Source of the DNA: Oscillospiraceae bacterium
Lineage (GTDB): Bacteria > Bacillota > Clostridia > Oscillospirales > Ruminococcaceae
DNA length: 29,535 bases
Assembly: GCA_017472375.1 (NCBI GenBank)
Contig: JAFUQL010000091.1
Coordinates: 1 to 29,535 of the forward strand
Reading direction: 5' to 3'
Below, in pieces: positions 15,477 to 23,347 of the stretch (within the stretch, counting starts at the first letter, position 1; each line of letters starts with the position of its first letter). The notes beneath the pieces are model-generated. The model was not told the DNA's origin. It saw only the letters and a program-made list of their open reading frames with translations, and did no database searches. The position numbers and the translations under genes are program-made.

Positions 15477-16913
15477 TTACTTCATGCGGCGCAGGGTCTC
15501 GGCCACCATGGCGTAGGTGCGCTGCAGCGAGCCGATGAACAGCCGCTCACGGCAGGTATGTACGTCGGCCAGGTCGGGGCCGATGCACACGCAGTCCAGG
15601 CCGGGGATCTTGCCCGCGAACAGGCCGCACTCCACACCCGCGTGGATGGCCTCCACCCGGGGCTCGTAGCCGTACTGCTCGGTGAACACCTCCACCATCT
15701 TCTGGCGCAGGGGGGACTCGGGCTTGTACTCCCAACCGGGGTAATCGCCCTCCACCTGCAGGGCGCCGCCCAGCAGAGCGGCCAGGCTCTCCAGCCGGTC
15801 CACCAGCATCTGCTTCTGGCTGTCCACACTGCTGCGGACACAGAAGCCGGCGTGGACCACATCGCCCTCGGTGTACAGCACGCCCAGGTTCAGGGAGGTC
15901 TGCACCAGGCCATCCACATCGGCGCTCATGGCCTGGATGCCGTTGGGGGCGCAGCACAGCAGGCACACCACCCGGTCGGTGGAGGCCTGGTCCATGGGCA
16001 GAGCGCACTCAGCGGGGGCCACAGTCACGGTCACGCCGGGGTCGGTCACCCGCAGCTCGTTGCGCAGCTCGGCCTCCAGCGCGGCACACACGGCGCGCAC
16101 CACAGCCTCATCGCCGGCCACCACCTGCGCCTGTGCGTCCACAGGGATGGCGTTGTCCTTCTGACCGCCGGTCACCGCGCCGATGCGCAGAGCGGTCTGC
16201 TTCTGCACGGCGCGCAGCGCACGGCCCAGCAGCATGCTGGCGTTGCCGCGGCCCCGGTCGATCTCCACGCCGGAATGGCCGCCCTGCAGCCCGGTGACGG
16301 CGATGGTCAGGGCGGTGCCCTCGCAGGCCGCGCGGGTGACGGGCAGGGTCATGCGGGACACGTTGCCGCCGGCGCAGCTCACGGTGAACACGCCCTCCAG
16401 CTCCGAATCCATATTGATCATGGCGCGGCCCTGCAGGCAGCTCACATCGATGCCGAAGGCGCCGTACATGCCGGTCTCCTCGTCCACCGTGAACACCGCC
16501 TCAAGGCGGGGCAGGCTCAGGGTGTCGTCGTCCATGAGGGCCAGAGACATGGCCACGCCCAGGCCGTCGTCGGCGCCCAGGGTGGTCCCCTTGGCGTACA
16601 CGGTGTCGCCGTCCACCACCAGATCCAGGCCCTCGGTCTCTATGTCCTTGGTGCAGTCGGGCGCCTTGGCGCACACCATGTCCATGTGGCTCTGCAGGAT
16701 CACCGCAGGGGCGCTCTCATAGCCGGGGGCGGCGGGCTTGATGATGATGACGTTGTTCAGCGCATCCTGATGGTACTCGAAGCCGCGCTGCTTCGCGAAC
16801 TCCACCAGCCAGTCGCTGACCGCCTTCGTGTTGCCGGAACCGTGGGGGATGGCACACATCTCCTCAAAAAAGCGGAATACGCCGCGGGGCTCCAGATGTT
16901 CCAAAACTGCCAT
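15477..16913 (-). CDS. pepD: PepD: aminoacyl-histidine dipeptidase (M20 metallopeptidase)
   Basis: This 478-residue cytoplasmic di-zinc exopeptidase hydrolyses dipeptides, classically Xaa-His. Metal and catalytic residues are visible: H76 and D78 in QSHMDMV, D115 in GADDG, the base pair E145-E146 in DEETG, D169 in MDSELEG, and the C-terminal histidine in DLADVHTC. Length matches E. coli PepD (485). The start has AAAGGAG at good distance and lies 26 bases past the small membrane protein gene. It would process short peptides brought in by the OPT transporter upstream. Confidence 0.93.
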   Translation of the reverse strand: MAVLEHLEPRGVFRFFEEMCAIPHGSGNTKAVSDWLVEFAKQRGFEYHQDALNNVIIIKPAAPGYESAPAVILQSHMDMVCAKAPDCTKDIETEGLDLVVDGDTVYAKGTTLGADDGLGVAMSLALMDDDTLSLPRLEAVFTVDEETGMYGAFGIDVSCLQGRAMINMDSELEGVFTVSCAGGNVSRMTLPVTRAACEGTALTIAVTGLQGGHSGVEIDRGRGNASMLLGRALRAVQKQTALRIGAVTGGQKDNAIPVDAQAQVVAGDEAVVRAVCAALEAELRNELRVTDPGVTVTVAPAECALPMDQASTDRVVCLLCCAPNGIQAMSADVDGLVQTSLNLGVLYTEGDVVHAGFCVRSSVDSQKQMLVDRLESLAALLGGALQVEGDYPGWEYKPESPLRQKMVEVFTEQYGYEPRVEAIHAGVECGLFAGKIPGLDCVCIGPDLADVHTCRERLFIGSLQRTYAMVAETLRRMK

Positions 16914-16939
16914 TGTTGTCGCTCCTTTTCATAAACTGC

Positions 16940-17284
16940 TCAGGGCCGCAGGACGAACCCGTCCGGGCCGTCCTTTTGGATGTACTGCTGGTCCAGCAGG
17001 AAATCGATGACCTGCGGGGCAAATTCCGCGCCGTTCTGCACGGTCAGGCTCTTGCGCGACCAGAACTGCCGCACCCGCACGCCGGTGATCACCCCGGCCA
17101 CCTGTGCTTTGGTGATGCGCCCGTGCTTTTTCAGGTGCTTCACCACACGGCTGCCGCAGGCGCTCAGCAGGTTCCGGGTCATGTCCTCGCCCTGATCCAG
17201 CGCCTTTTTCATGCCCCACACATAGAGCACCGCCGTGGCCGCGGCGAACATCGCCACACCCAGCAGGATCTGTCCGATGGTCAT
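16940..17284 (-). CDS. Small membrane-anchored protein with a winged-helix-like C-terminus
   Basis: The 114 residues comprise one N-terminal membrane helix (about 5-25) and a basic, helical soluble domain. The pattern VKHLKKHGRITKAQVAGVITG...FLLDQQYIQKDGPDGFVLRP looks like a small winged helix with a final beta hairpin. I do not recognise the family. Its ATG overlaps the pqqD-like stop by four bases (ATGA), so the two are translationally coupled. Confidence 0.7.
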   Translation of the reverse strand: MTIGQILLGVAMFAAATAVLYVWGMKKALDQGEDMTRNLLSACGSRVVKHLKKHGRITKAQVAGVITGVRVRQFWSRKSLTVQNGAEFAPQVIDFLLDQQYIQKDGPDGFVLRP

Positions 17285-17640
17285 TGAGGCACCTTGTCCT
17301 TTCCTTTGAAGTAGACAAAGCCGTTGTTGCGCAGGATCTGCATATACTTCACGAACCGCTCGTACAGGGGCTCGGCGGCGTCGCCGAACTGCTCCTTCAC
17401 CAGCAGGGCCAGCTCACCCACGGTGCGCTGCCCATCGATGAGAGGGAAGATGAAGCTGCCGGTCTCGTCCAGCTCGATGTGGCTGACCCGGGGCCGATGG
17501 AACACCTTCTGGGCGATGGTGGCGTACACACCGCGATGCACCATATGGATGGTGACCTTGCCGTTCTCCTCGCTCCAGGTGTTCTTCTCAGAGATCACCG
17601 GGATGTAATCCAGATAGTTCTCCGACTGTTTCTTTGCCAT
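17281..17640 (-). CDS. PqqD-domain (RRE-like) protein
   Basis: This 119-residue protein matches the PqqD fold: YATIAQKVFHRPRVSHIELDETGSFIFPLIDGQRTVGEL followed by a helical C-terminus. In RiPP pathways PqqD domains bind precursor peptides for modifying enzymes, but here no radical SAM enzyme or precursor is visible. The ribosome site AAGGAG directly touches the T-run of the upstream terminator. It is coupled to the small membrane protein that follows. Solo PqqD proteins of Firmicutes lack a known function. Confidence 0.8.
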   Translation of the reverse strand: MAKKQSENYLDYIPVISEKNTWSEENGKVTIHMVHRGVYATIAQKVFHRPRVSHIELDETGSFIFPLIDGQRTVGELALLVKEQFGDAAEPLYERFVKYMQILRNNGFVYFKGKDKVPQ

Positions 17641-17657
17641 TTGCTGCCATTCTCCTT

Positions 17658-17696
17658 AAAAAAAGCCGGGCCATATACCCAAGTATACAGCCCGGC
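17658..17696 (-). terminator. Terminator between the OPT transporter and PqqD-like genes
   Basis: On the minus strand a 14-bp stem (GCCGGGC outer part plus a UGUAUAC/GUAUAUG inner part with G-U pairs) with loop TTGG is followed by seven T. The T-run runs straight into the AAGGAG site of the next gene. Confidence 0.88.
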
Positions 17697-17719
17697 GGTC
17701 GTTTGGTAAAGGGGTTTGC

Positions 17720-19618
17720 TTACTTGCTGCTGTCGTCCTTAGCACCCTTGGCGGCGAACGCAACGAGGGAGGCCAGCAGAGCGGCAAAGGCGACCAGAGC
17801 GCCGATGTTGCCCAGGCTGATGCTGCCGGACAGATCCACGTTGATGCCCAGCACGGCCAGAACGGCCAGCAGGATGCCCACCAGGCCCTCACCGGCGATC
17901 ATGCCGGAGGCGTACAGAACACCGGACTGCACCGCGTTGTTCTGAGCCTTCTCGTCCTTGTACTTGCGCTTCTCGACCAGCCAGCGCACCACACCGCCCA
18001 GCATGATGCCGGCGTTCAGGTGGATGGGCAGGTAGATGCCGATGGCGATGGGCAGCACGGGCAGACCCAGCAGCTCCATCAGCAGGGCGATGAACACGCC
18101 GATGAAGACCAGGCTCCAGGGCAGGTTGCCGTCCATAACGCCCTCGATGACCATCTTCATCATGGAAGCCTGAGGAGCGCCCAGCTCCTCGGAGCCGAAG
18201 CCCCAGGCGTTGTGCAGGAGCATCAGGATGGCGCCGATGGCGATGGAGGAGACCGCCACGCCGATCAGCTCGCCGTACTGCTGCTTACGGGGGGTAGCAC
18301 CCAGCAGGAAGCCGGTCTTCAGGTCCTGAGAGGTGTCGGCAGAGATGGCCACGATCACGCAGATGACGGAACCGATGGCGATGGCACCCACCATGCCGGT
18401 GGCACCGGTGGTACCGGTGGCCTTCAGCAGGATGGTGGCGATCAGCACGGTGGCGATGGCCATGCCGGAAACAGGGGTGTTGGAGGAGCCGATGGAGCCG
18501 ACCATGCGGGCGGCCACGGTGGCGAAGAAGAAGCCGAAGATCAGGATGACCACGGCGCCCAGGAAGTTGACGGGGATGCCGGGGTACAGCCAGATGAACA
18601 CGACCACGGCAGCGCAGACGGCCAGGATCACCTTCAGGGGGATCTCCTGCTCGGTGCGCAGGGTGCCGGTGCTGCTCTTGCCGTAGGACTTGAAGGCAGC
18701 GCTGAAGGCGGTGACGATGGTGGGCAGGGACTTGATCAGGCTGATGAAGCCGCCGGCCACCAGCGCGCCGGCGCCGATGTAACGGATGAAGGAATCCCAA
18801 ATGCCCCAGGTACCGCCGGTGGCCCACAGCTCAGCCACGGACACGTCAGCGGGGTAGATGACCAGATCGCTGCCGAACAGTACGATCAGGGGCATCAGCA
18901 CGAACCAGGTCATGAAGCTGCCGGCGAACATGTAGGAGGAGATGCGGGGGCCGCAGATGTAGCCCACGCCGGCCAGCGCGGGCAGAACGTCCACGCCGAT
19001 GCCGGAGCCCTTGTAGGCGTCGATGGAGTAGTCCACCTCGCTGGGGAACAGCTTCAGGCCGTCCGCGATGAACTTGTACACGGCGGCAATGCCCAGACCG
19101 CTGAACACGGTGGAGGCGCGGCTGCCGCCCTGCTCACCGGCCATCAGGACCTCGGCACAGGCGCGGCCCTCGGGGTAGCCCAGAGTGCCGTGCTCCTTGA
19201 CGATCAGAGCGCTGCGCAGGGGGATCATCATCATAACGCCCAGCACACCGCCGCACAGGGCGATCAGAGCGATGTCGATGATGGAGGGAACGTCGCACAC
19301 ACCCTCGTCCGCCCACATGAACAGGGCGGGCATGGTGAAGATGGCGCCGGCGGCCAGGGACTCACCGGCAGAGCCGATGGTCTGAGCCATGTTGTTCTCC
19401 AGAATGGAGTCGCGCTTGAACAGGAAGCGGACCACACCCATGGACAGAACCGCAGCGGGGATGGAGGCGGAGATGGTCATGCCGACGCGCAGGCCCAGAT
19501 AGGCGTTCGCACCGCCGAACACAACAGCCAGGATCGCGCCCAGGATCACCGAGAACAGGGTGAACTCAGGGACGACCTTTTCCGCCGGGATAAACGGCTG
19601 AAATTTCTTGTCTTCCAC
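17720..19618 (-). CDS. OPT-family oligopeptide transporter
   Basis: This 632-residue protein has about 16 hydrophobic segments and the OPT opening FTLFSVILGAILAVVFGGANAYLGLRVGMTISASIPAAVLSMGVVRF (its first membrane helices), with MAQTIGSAGESLAAGAIFTMPALFMW and YPEGRACAEVL following. OPT proteins are proton-coupled importers of peptides or metal chelates. The start is GTG with AGGAG at good distance. It lies downstream of the amino-acid dehydrogenase, in line with peptide uptake feeding deamination. Metal-siderophore import is the alternative cargo. Confidence 0.92.
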   Translation of the reverse strand: MEDKKFQPFIPAEKVVPEFTLFSVILGAILAVVFGGANAYLGLRVGMTISASIPAAVLSMGVVRFLFKRDSILENNMAQTIGSAGESLAAGAIFTMPALFMWADEGVCDVPSIIDIALIALCGGVLGVMMMIPLRSALIVKEHGTLGYPEGRACAEVLMAGEQGGSRASTVFSGLGIAAVYKFIADGLKLFPSEVDYSIDAYKGSGIGVDVLPALAGVGYICGPRISSYMFAGSFMTWFVLMPLIVLFGSDLVIYPADVSVAELWATGGTWGIWDSFIRYIGAGALVAGGFISLIKSLPTIVTAFSAAFKSYGKSSTGTLRTEQEIPLKVILAVCAAVVVFIWLYPGIPVNFLGAVVILIFGFFFATVAARMVGSIGSSNTPVSGMAIATVLIATILLKATGTTGATGMVGAIAIGSVICVIVAISADTSQDLKTGFLLGATPRKQQYGELIGVAVSSIAIGAILMLLHNAWGFGSEELGAPQASMMKMVIEGVMDGNLPWSLVFIGVFIALLMELLGLPVLPIAIGIYLPIHLNAGIMLGGVVRWLVEKRKYKDEKAQNNAVQSGVLYASGMIAGEGLVGILLAVLAVLGINVDLSGSISLGNIGALVAFAALLASLVAFAAKGAKDDSSK

Positions 19619-19674
19619 GATTGATTCTCCTAATTTTTTATTCTTTGACGCTCCATGGAAGAAGCGTCCTGTCT

Positions 19675-19726
19675 CTGTGCGGCCGCCGCGCCCGTCTCAC
19701 ACTGCGGACGGAGCGGCTTTGCACAG
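19675..19726. repeat. Hairpin in the gap between the dehydrogenase and OPT genes
   Basis: CTGTGC (19675-19680) pairs with GCACAG (19721-19726), and the interior can pair through GCCGC/GCGGC and CCGTC/GACGG. An alternative outer arm CTCTGTG/CACAGAG (19673-19679 with 19731-19737) is mutually exclusive with it. No T-run follows on the minus strand, so it is probably not a full terminator. Confidence 0.4.
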
Positions 19727-19752
19727 GGAACACAGAGTTTTGGGGCGGCGCC

Positions 19753-21084
19753 TTACTTGTACAGCAGGTCCTCGCAGTAGCGGTACACCCACTCGGTGGG
19801 GGTGATGCCCTGCTCCTTGGCGCCGGTCAGGGACAGGATGGTGTTGGCGGGCATGATCTCCTCGATCTTCTTGCGCAGAGAGGCCTCATCGCCGTCAAAC
19901 AGATACTCCTCGGCGCCGCAGATGACGCCGGCGGTGTTGTGCCACCACTCCACCTGATACAGGATGCCGCGCTCCGCGATCAGCTTCGCCAGGCGGATCT
20001 CCTCCTCCTGAGAGGAAGCCTTCAGGCCGTTGTTGGAGGAACCGAAGATGTACTTGCAGTTCAGCTTGGCGATGCTCTCGTCGTCGAAGATGCCGCCGAT
20101 GGCGCAGGGGCTCTGGATGTCCACGTTCTGGAACAGCACCTCGGACACGGGGCAGCTCTCGATCTGGTAGCCGGGATGCTGCTCGATGAAGCTCTTGACA
20201 GCCTCCTCATTGATGTCGGCCACGATCAGCTTGGACACGCCGCCCTCCAGCAGCAGCTCACCCATGTACCAGCCGACGGCGCCCAGGCCCATCAGCGCGG
20301 CGCTCTTGCCGGCCACACTGCGGACGCCCTCCTCAAAGTTGATGGCCTCCAGCAGAGCCAGATACACACCGTAGGCGGTGGGGGTACCGGTGGGGCCGGT
20401 CTTGGCCTTCAGGCCGCCGGTGTACTGCATGGAGTAGCCCTGCTCGATCATCACATCGGACATCTCCACAGGGAAGTTCATGTCGGGGCCGGTCATGTCG
20501 CGGCAGCTGTCCAGCGCGAAGGCCAGGAAACCCATGACCTCCATGTTGTCCAGATCCAGCGGAGCCATGGTGACGGTGGCCTTGCAGCCGCCGAAGGGCA
20601 GGTGGCCGGCGATGTTCTTGAAGCTCATGCCGCGGCCCAGGTTCAGGCCGTCAATGATGACCTCGAACTCGGGCTCGTCGTAGGAGTGACGGCGGATGCC
20701 GCCGGCCATGATGGCATGGCTCTTGTTCAGAACGCCCAGCTTGCGGCTGTGCTCGTTCATCATGAAGCGGATGTCGTACTTCTTGTAATAGTAGATGTCG
20801 ATGCCGAAGTGCTTGCCCGCGCGCAGCAGGTCCAGCACCTCCTCCAGGTACTCCTTCTGGCCGTACTTCTCGAACAGCGCCCAGGTCTCCTTGGTGTTCA
20901 GGTAACGGGCGTCCTCGGTGAAGATGCCGTCGATCCACCAGCGGTGGTTGTAGTTCTCAAAGTCGTGGTCTTCCTCCCACTCCTTGGCCGCAAACAGCTT
21001 CACCTGATCGGTCTTGAAGTCGTAGCGGATCTTCATGGTGGTCAGACCCTCTTCGCGCAGAGGGATAAACAGGCTCTTTCCCAT
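19753..21084 (-). CDS. Glu/Leu/Phe/Val-type amino acid dehydrogenase
   Basis: This 443-residue enzyme should oxidatively deaminate an amino acid with NAD. The leucine dehydrogenase landmarks are present: K156 in GMSFKN and K168 in PFGGCKATV, 12 residues apart as for the two active-site lysines of leucine dehydrogenase, then TGPDMN, TGTPTAYGVYLALLEA, and the NAD motif GLGAVG with D ending the next strand (VADIN). The usual GGGK reads GGCK. About 90 extra N-terminal residues precede the core. The ATG at 21084 has AAGGAG eight bases ahead; an internal ATG at 21036 is less well placed. The divergent LysR gene is the likely regulator. Substrate cannot be told from sequence. Confidence 0.85.
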   Translation of the reverse strand: MGKSLFIPLREEGLTTMKIRYDFKTDQVKLFAAKEWEEDHDFENYNHRWWIDGIFTEDARYLNTKETWALFEKYGQKEYLEEVLDLLRAGKHFGIDIYYYKKYDIRFMMNEHSRKLGVLNKSHAIMAGGIRRHSYDEPEFEVIIDGLNLGRGMSFKNIAGHLPFGGCKATVTMAPLDLDNMEVMGFLAFALDSCRDMTGPDMNFPVEMSDVMIEQGYSMQYTGGLKAKTGPTGTPTAYGVYLALLEAINFEEGVRSVAGKSAALMGLGAVGWYMGELLLEGGVSKLIVADINEEAVKSFIEQHPGYQIESCPVSEVLFQNVDIQSPCAIGGIFDDESIAKLNCKYIFGSSNNGLKASSQEEEIRLAKLIAERGILYQVEWWHNTAGVICGAEEYLFDGDEASLRKKIEEIMPANTILSLTGAKEQGITPTEWVYRYCEDLLYK

Positions 21085-21148
21085 TCTCCGGGCTCCTTCT
21101 TTCTCGCTTTTTCGCGGGTTTTGCAACGCAATCCGCACACTTATATGT

Positions 21149-21154
21149 ATTATA
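21149..21154 (-). promoter_or_regulatory. -10 box of the amino acid dehydrogenase gene
   Basis: A perfect TATAAT on the minus strand lies about 65 bases ahead of the start. No good -35 box stands 17 bases upstream, as is common for promoters that need an activator such as the divergent LysR protein. Confidence 0.5.
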
Positions 21155-21178
21155 TACTGTAAAGCGAAAAAGTCGTAC

Positions 21179-21207
21179 TTGCAACCCCGAATCCTTTATA
21201 TTAAAAT
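21179..21207 (+). promoter_or_regulatory. Promoter of the LysR-family gene
   Basis: TTGCAA (21179-21184) and TAAAAT (21202-21207) are 17 bases apart on the plus strand, about 30 bases ahead of the LysR start. It overlaps the upstream side of the divergent dehydrogenase promoter, so the regulator can control both. Confidence 0.6.
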
Positions 21208-21237
21208 AAGAAAAACTAATATAAGGGAGGGGCGGCC

Positions 21238-22152
21238 ATGAATCTGAACCAGCTGAAATATTTCGTCGCAGTGGCGGAATACCGCAGTTTCACCAAGGCG
21301 GCAGAACAGTATTTTCTGACCCAGACGGCCATCACCCAGCAGATCCATAAGCTGGAGGACACGGTGGGAGTGTCCCTCATCGACCGCAAGACCCGCCCCA
21401 TCTCCCTGACCCCCATGGGGCAGGTGCTGTACCGGGAGGCCCGCAGCATCCTGATGCGGATGGACACTGCCGTGCGCCGCACCCGCGAGGCAGCCAGCGG
21501 CATCAGCGGCAGCCTGCGCATCGGCTACACCAAGGGCTACGAGCACAGCGAGCTGGCCACCAAACTGCGGCAGTTCCACCTGCAGTATCCCAACGTGCTG
21601 CTGAGCTGCCACCGCTGCGACACCGACCTGCTGACCACCGGCCTGATCGACGGCCAGTACGATGTGATCTTCACCTGGGACAGCACCAACATCTGCAAGG
21701 ATGAGGCGGTGCAGTACCGCCTGCAGGACCGGGTGCGGCTGATGGTGGCGCTGTACGGATCCCATCCGCTGGCCCAGCGCACCGGGCTGACCCGTGCCGA
21801 CCTGCGGGACGAAGTGATGCTGTTCATGTCCCCCTCGGGCTCGGGCGATTCGCTGGGCGACGAGTACTTCATCCGCCTGTACCAAAATGCCGGCTATTAC
21901 CCCAACATCCTGCTGCGCTCCAGCGATGTGGAAAGCATCCTGATGATGGTGGCCGCCGAGGTGGGCATCTCGGTGCTGCCGGTGTCCTGCATGCAGCATC
22001 TGTCCGAGTCGGACAACCTCGTATTCGTGCCGCTGGAGGGCGAACACGAGGTGGAGGAGATCCTTGCGGTGTGGCGGCGGGACAACGCCAGCCCGTCCCT
22101 GCGCAAGTTCCTCGACCTGCTGGGGCACGGGGACGCCGCCCCGTCTTTTTGA
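21238..22152 (+). CDS. LysR-family transcriptional regulator
   Basis: The 304-residue protein has the LysR helix-turn-helix (about 1-60: NQLKYFVAVAEYRSFTKAAEQYFLTQTAITQQIHKLED), a linker helix (60-88) and a two-lobed effector domain from about 92 (GSLRIGYTKGYEHSELATKLRQF). It is the only plus-strand gene and starts 153 bases from the divergent amino acid dehydrogenase, the usual LysR arrangement, suggesting that it activates this gene. The GGGAGGGG ribosome site is strong. The effector is unknown; an amino acid or keto acid is plausible. Confidence 0.93.
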   Translation: MNLNQLKYFVAVAEYRSFTKAAEQYFLTQTAITQQIHKLEDTVGVSLIDRKTRPISLTPMGQVLYREARSILMRMDTAVRRTREAASGISGSLRIGYTKGYEHSELATKLRQFHLQYPNVLLSCHRCDTDLLTTGLIDGQYDVIFTWDSTNICKDEAVQYRLQDRVRLMVALYGSHPLAQRTGLTRADLRDEVMLFMSPSGSGDSLGDEYFIRLYQNAGYYPNILLRSSDVESILMMVAAEVGISVLPVSCMQHLSESDNLVFVPLEGEHEVEEILAVWRRDNASPSLRKFLDLLGHGDAAPSF

Positions 22153-22236
22153 GGCGCACAACGCGTTTTATTATACCATTCGGAACGCTTTGCCGCAATA
22201 TTTTCGAGCGATTTTTCTCAGGAAAATCAAAGAAAA

Positions 22237-22269
22237 CCCCCGGCCCTTGCGGCCGGGGGCTGCTTTTTT
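22237..22269 (+). terminator. Terminator of the LysR-family gene
   Basis: CCCCCGGCC and GGCCGGGGG form a perfect 9-bp stem with a 5-base loop, followed by CTGC and six T on the plus strand, about 85 bases past the LysR stop. Confidence 0.85.
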
Positions 22270-22315
22270 GCGCCGGGGCAGGCGTGCACCCCGCCCCGCG
22301 CAGATAAAATGTCTT

Positions 22316-22559
22316 TCATGCAAGGACAGATCCTTCGAGGACATCCGCAGGCGTGAGCACTGCACCGAGAATGCAGATCGCGATCATCCCGGTCGGGATC
22401 GCCATGTCCTTTGTGGATCGTTTGAGGTTTCCCTTATAGATACAGGCGTCTCTCTTGCAGCAATACCGCGCAAAAACTCCCGCAAACGCCGCTGTTTCCG
22501 CTGCCCTTGTTCGACCTCAGTTCATGCAGGATCATATAGTCCCCAAAATTGCCGCCCAT
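22316..22559 (-). pseudogene. Possible frameshifted small ORF in the non-coding gap
   Basis: One frame starts with ATG at 22559 (MGGNFGDYMILHELR) and stops at 22434. Another frame is open from 22516 and ends at a stop at 22316-22318 (including RYCCKRDACIYKGNLKRSTKD and MAIPTGMIAICILGAVLTP). A single-base change in their overlap would join them into about 80 residues. I do not recognise either part. The stretch from 22270 to 22717 otherwise holds nothing clear and seems less GC-rich than its flanks. Confidence 0.2.
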
Positions 22560-22717
22560 GGTGCCCTTCGTTCCGTCCGTCTGTTTTCGGCCTGCCCGGC
22601 CCCTTTTTTACTCCCGAAATGTTACCTTCACTTTTGCGATCAACGGGTTTCTCTGCCCTTATCATATCGCAGGCAGAGTATCATAACCGGGACTTTGATC
22701 CGTTTTTCCGTTTTTTG

Positions 22718-22744
22718 AAAAAAACGCCCATTTGCCGGCGTTTT
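22718..22744 (-). terminator. Second (distal) terminator after the ATC-hydrolase operon
   Basis: AAAACGCC and GGCGTTTT form the stem around an 8-base loop; on the minus strand a run of seven T overlaps the end of the stem. It backs up the stronger terminator at 22775-22813. Confidence 0.65.
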
Positions 22745-22774
22745 GCAAACGCCCGGGGTGCTGCCGCAAGCTGT

Positions 22775-22813
22775 AAAAAAGCAGGCACCGTTTGTGGAAC
22801 GGAACCTGCTTTT
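22775..22813 (-). terminator. Main terminator of the ATC-hydrolase operon
   Basis: The stem is GCAGG-CA-CCGTT paired with AACGG-AA-CCTGC, with a 5-base loop and six T on the minus strand, about 50 bases past the last gene of the operon. Confidence 0.82.
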
Positions 22814-22861
22814 GCGTACGTTTTGATCGCGTGTTTGACCGCGGTTTGCCCGCCGGGGCAG

Positions 22862-23338
22862 TCACAGCATGACCAGAAGCCCCACCACAGTCGCAGCCAC
22901 CAGCCCGATCAGCATCCCGCGCAGGCTGCCCTTGAAGTGGAACCACACCGAGGAAGGCTCAAAGGCGCCGACCCCGGCAGCCCGGTAGAACCGGTCGGTG
23001 GATGCGCACAGCACATCCATCACAAGGAAGTCGTACCAGTCCACCACCAGCCACAGGCCGTATGCGGTCAGTGTACCCTCCCTGAATGTATCAATGCCGT
23101 TGACCGTCCGCAGCAGCAGCGCAAACAGCGCCGCATAGACCACCACTGCCGCCAGCTTGCGGAGAACATCCTGTTTCCGGGCCGGCGGCTTTTGTGCGAT
23201 GAGCCCCAGCGCCCGCAGGCGCTCGGTCACAATGGGCGGGTAATCGTTGACAAAGGCCGTCTGTTTTTTGCGGAATGCCAGCCAGATCAGCAGATGGAAC
23301 AGCAGACACAGCAAAACCGCTTCGATCCAAAAAATCAT
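22862..23338 (-). CDS. Multi-pass membrane protein, unknown function
   Basis: The 158 residues have about four hydrophobic segments (1-22, 62-82, 90-110, 138-157) and two charged loops, one with FRKKQTAFVNDYPPIVTERL and one with DRFYRAAGVGAFEPSSVWFHFKGS. I do not recognise a family. The start ATG follows GAGGAGG and lies nine bases past the methyltransferase stop. It is the last gene of the operon, so it probably shares the pathway or its membrane site. Confidence 0.75.
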   Translation of the reverse strand: MIFWIEAVLLCLLFHLLIWLAFRKKQTAFVNDYPPIVTERLRALGLIAQKPPARKQDVLRKLAAVVVYAALFALLLRTVNGIDTFREGTLTAYGLWLVVDWYDFLVMDVLCASTDRFYRAAGVGAFEPSSVWFHFKGSLRGMLIGLVAATVVGLLVML

Positions 23339-23347
23339 GATTCCTCC

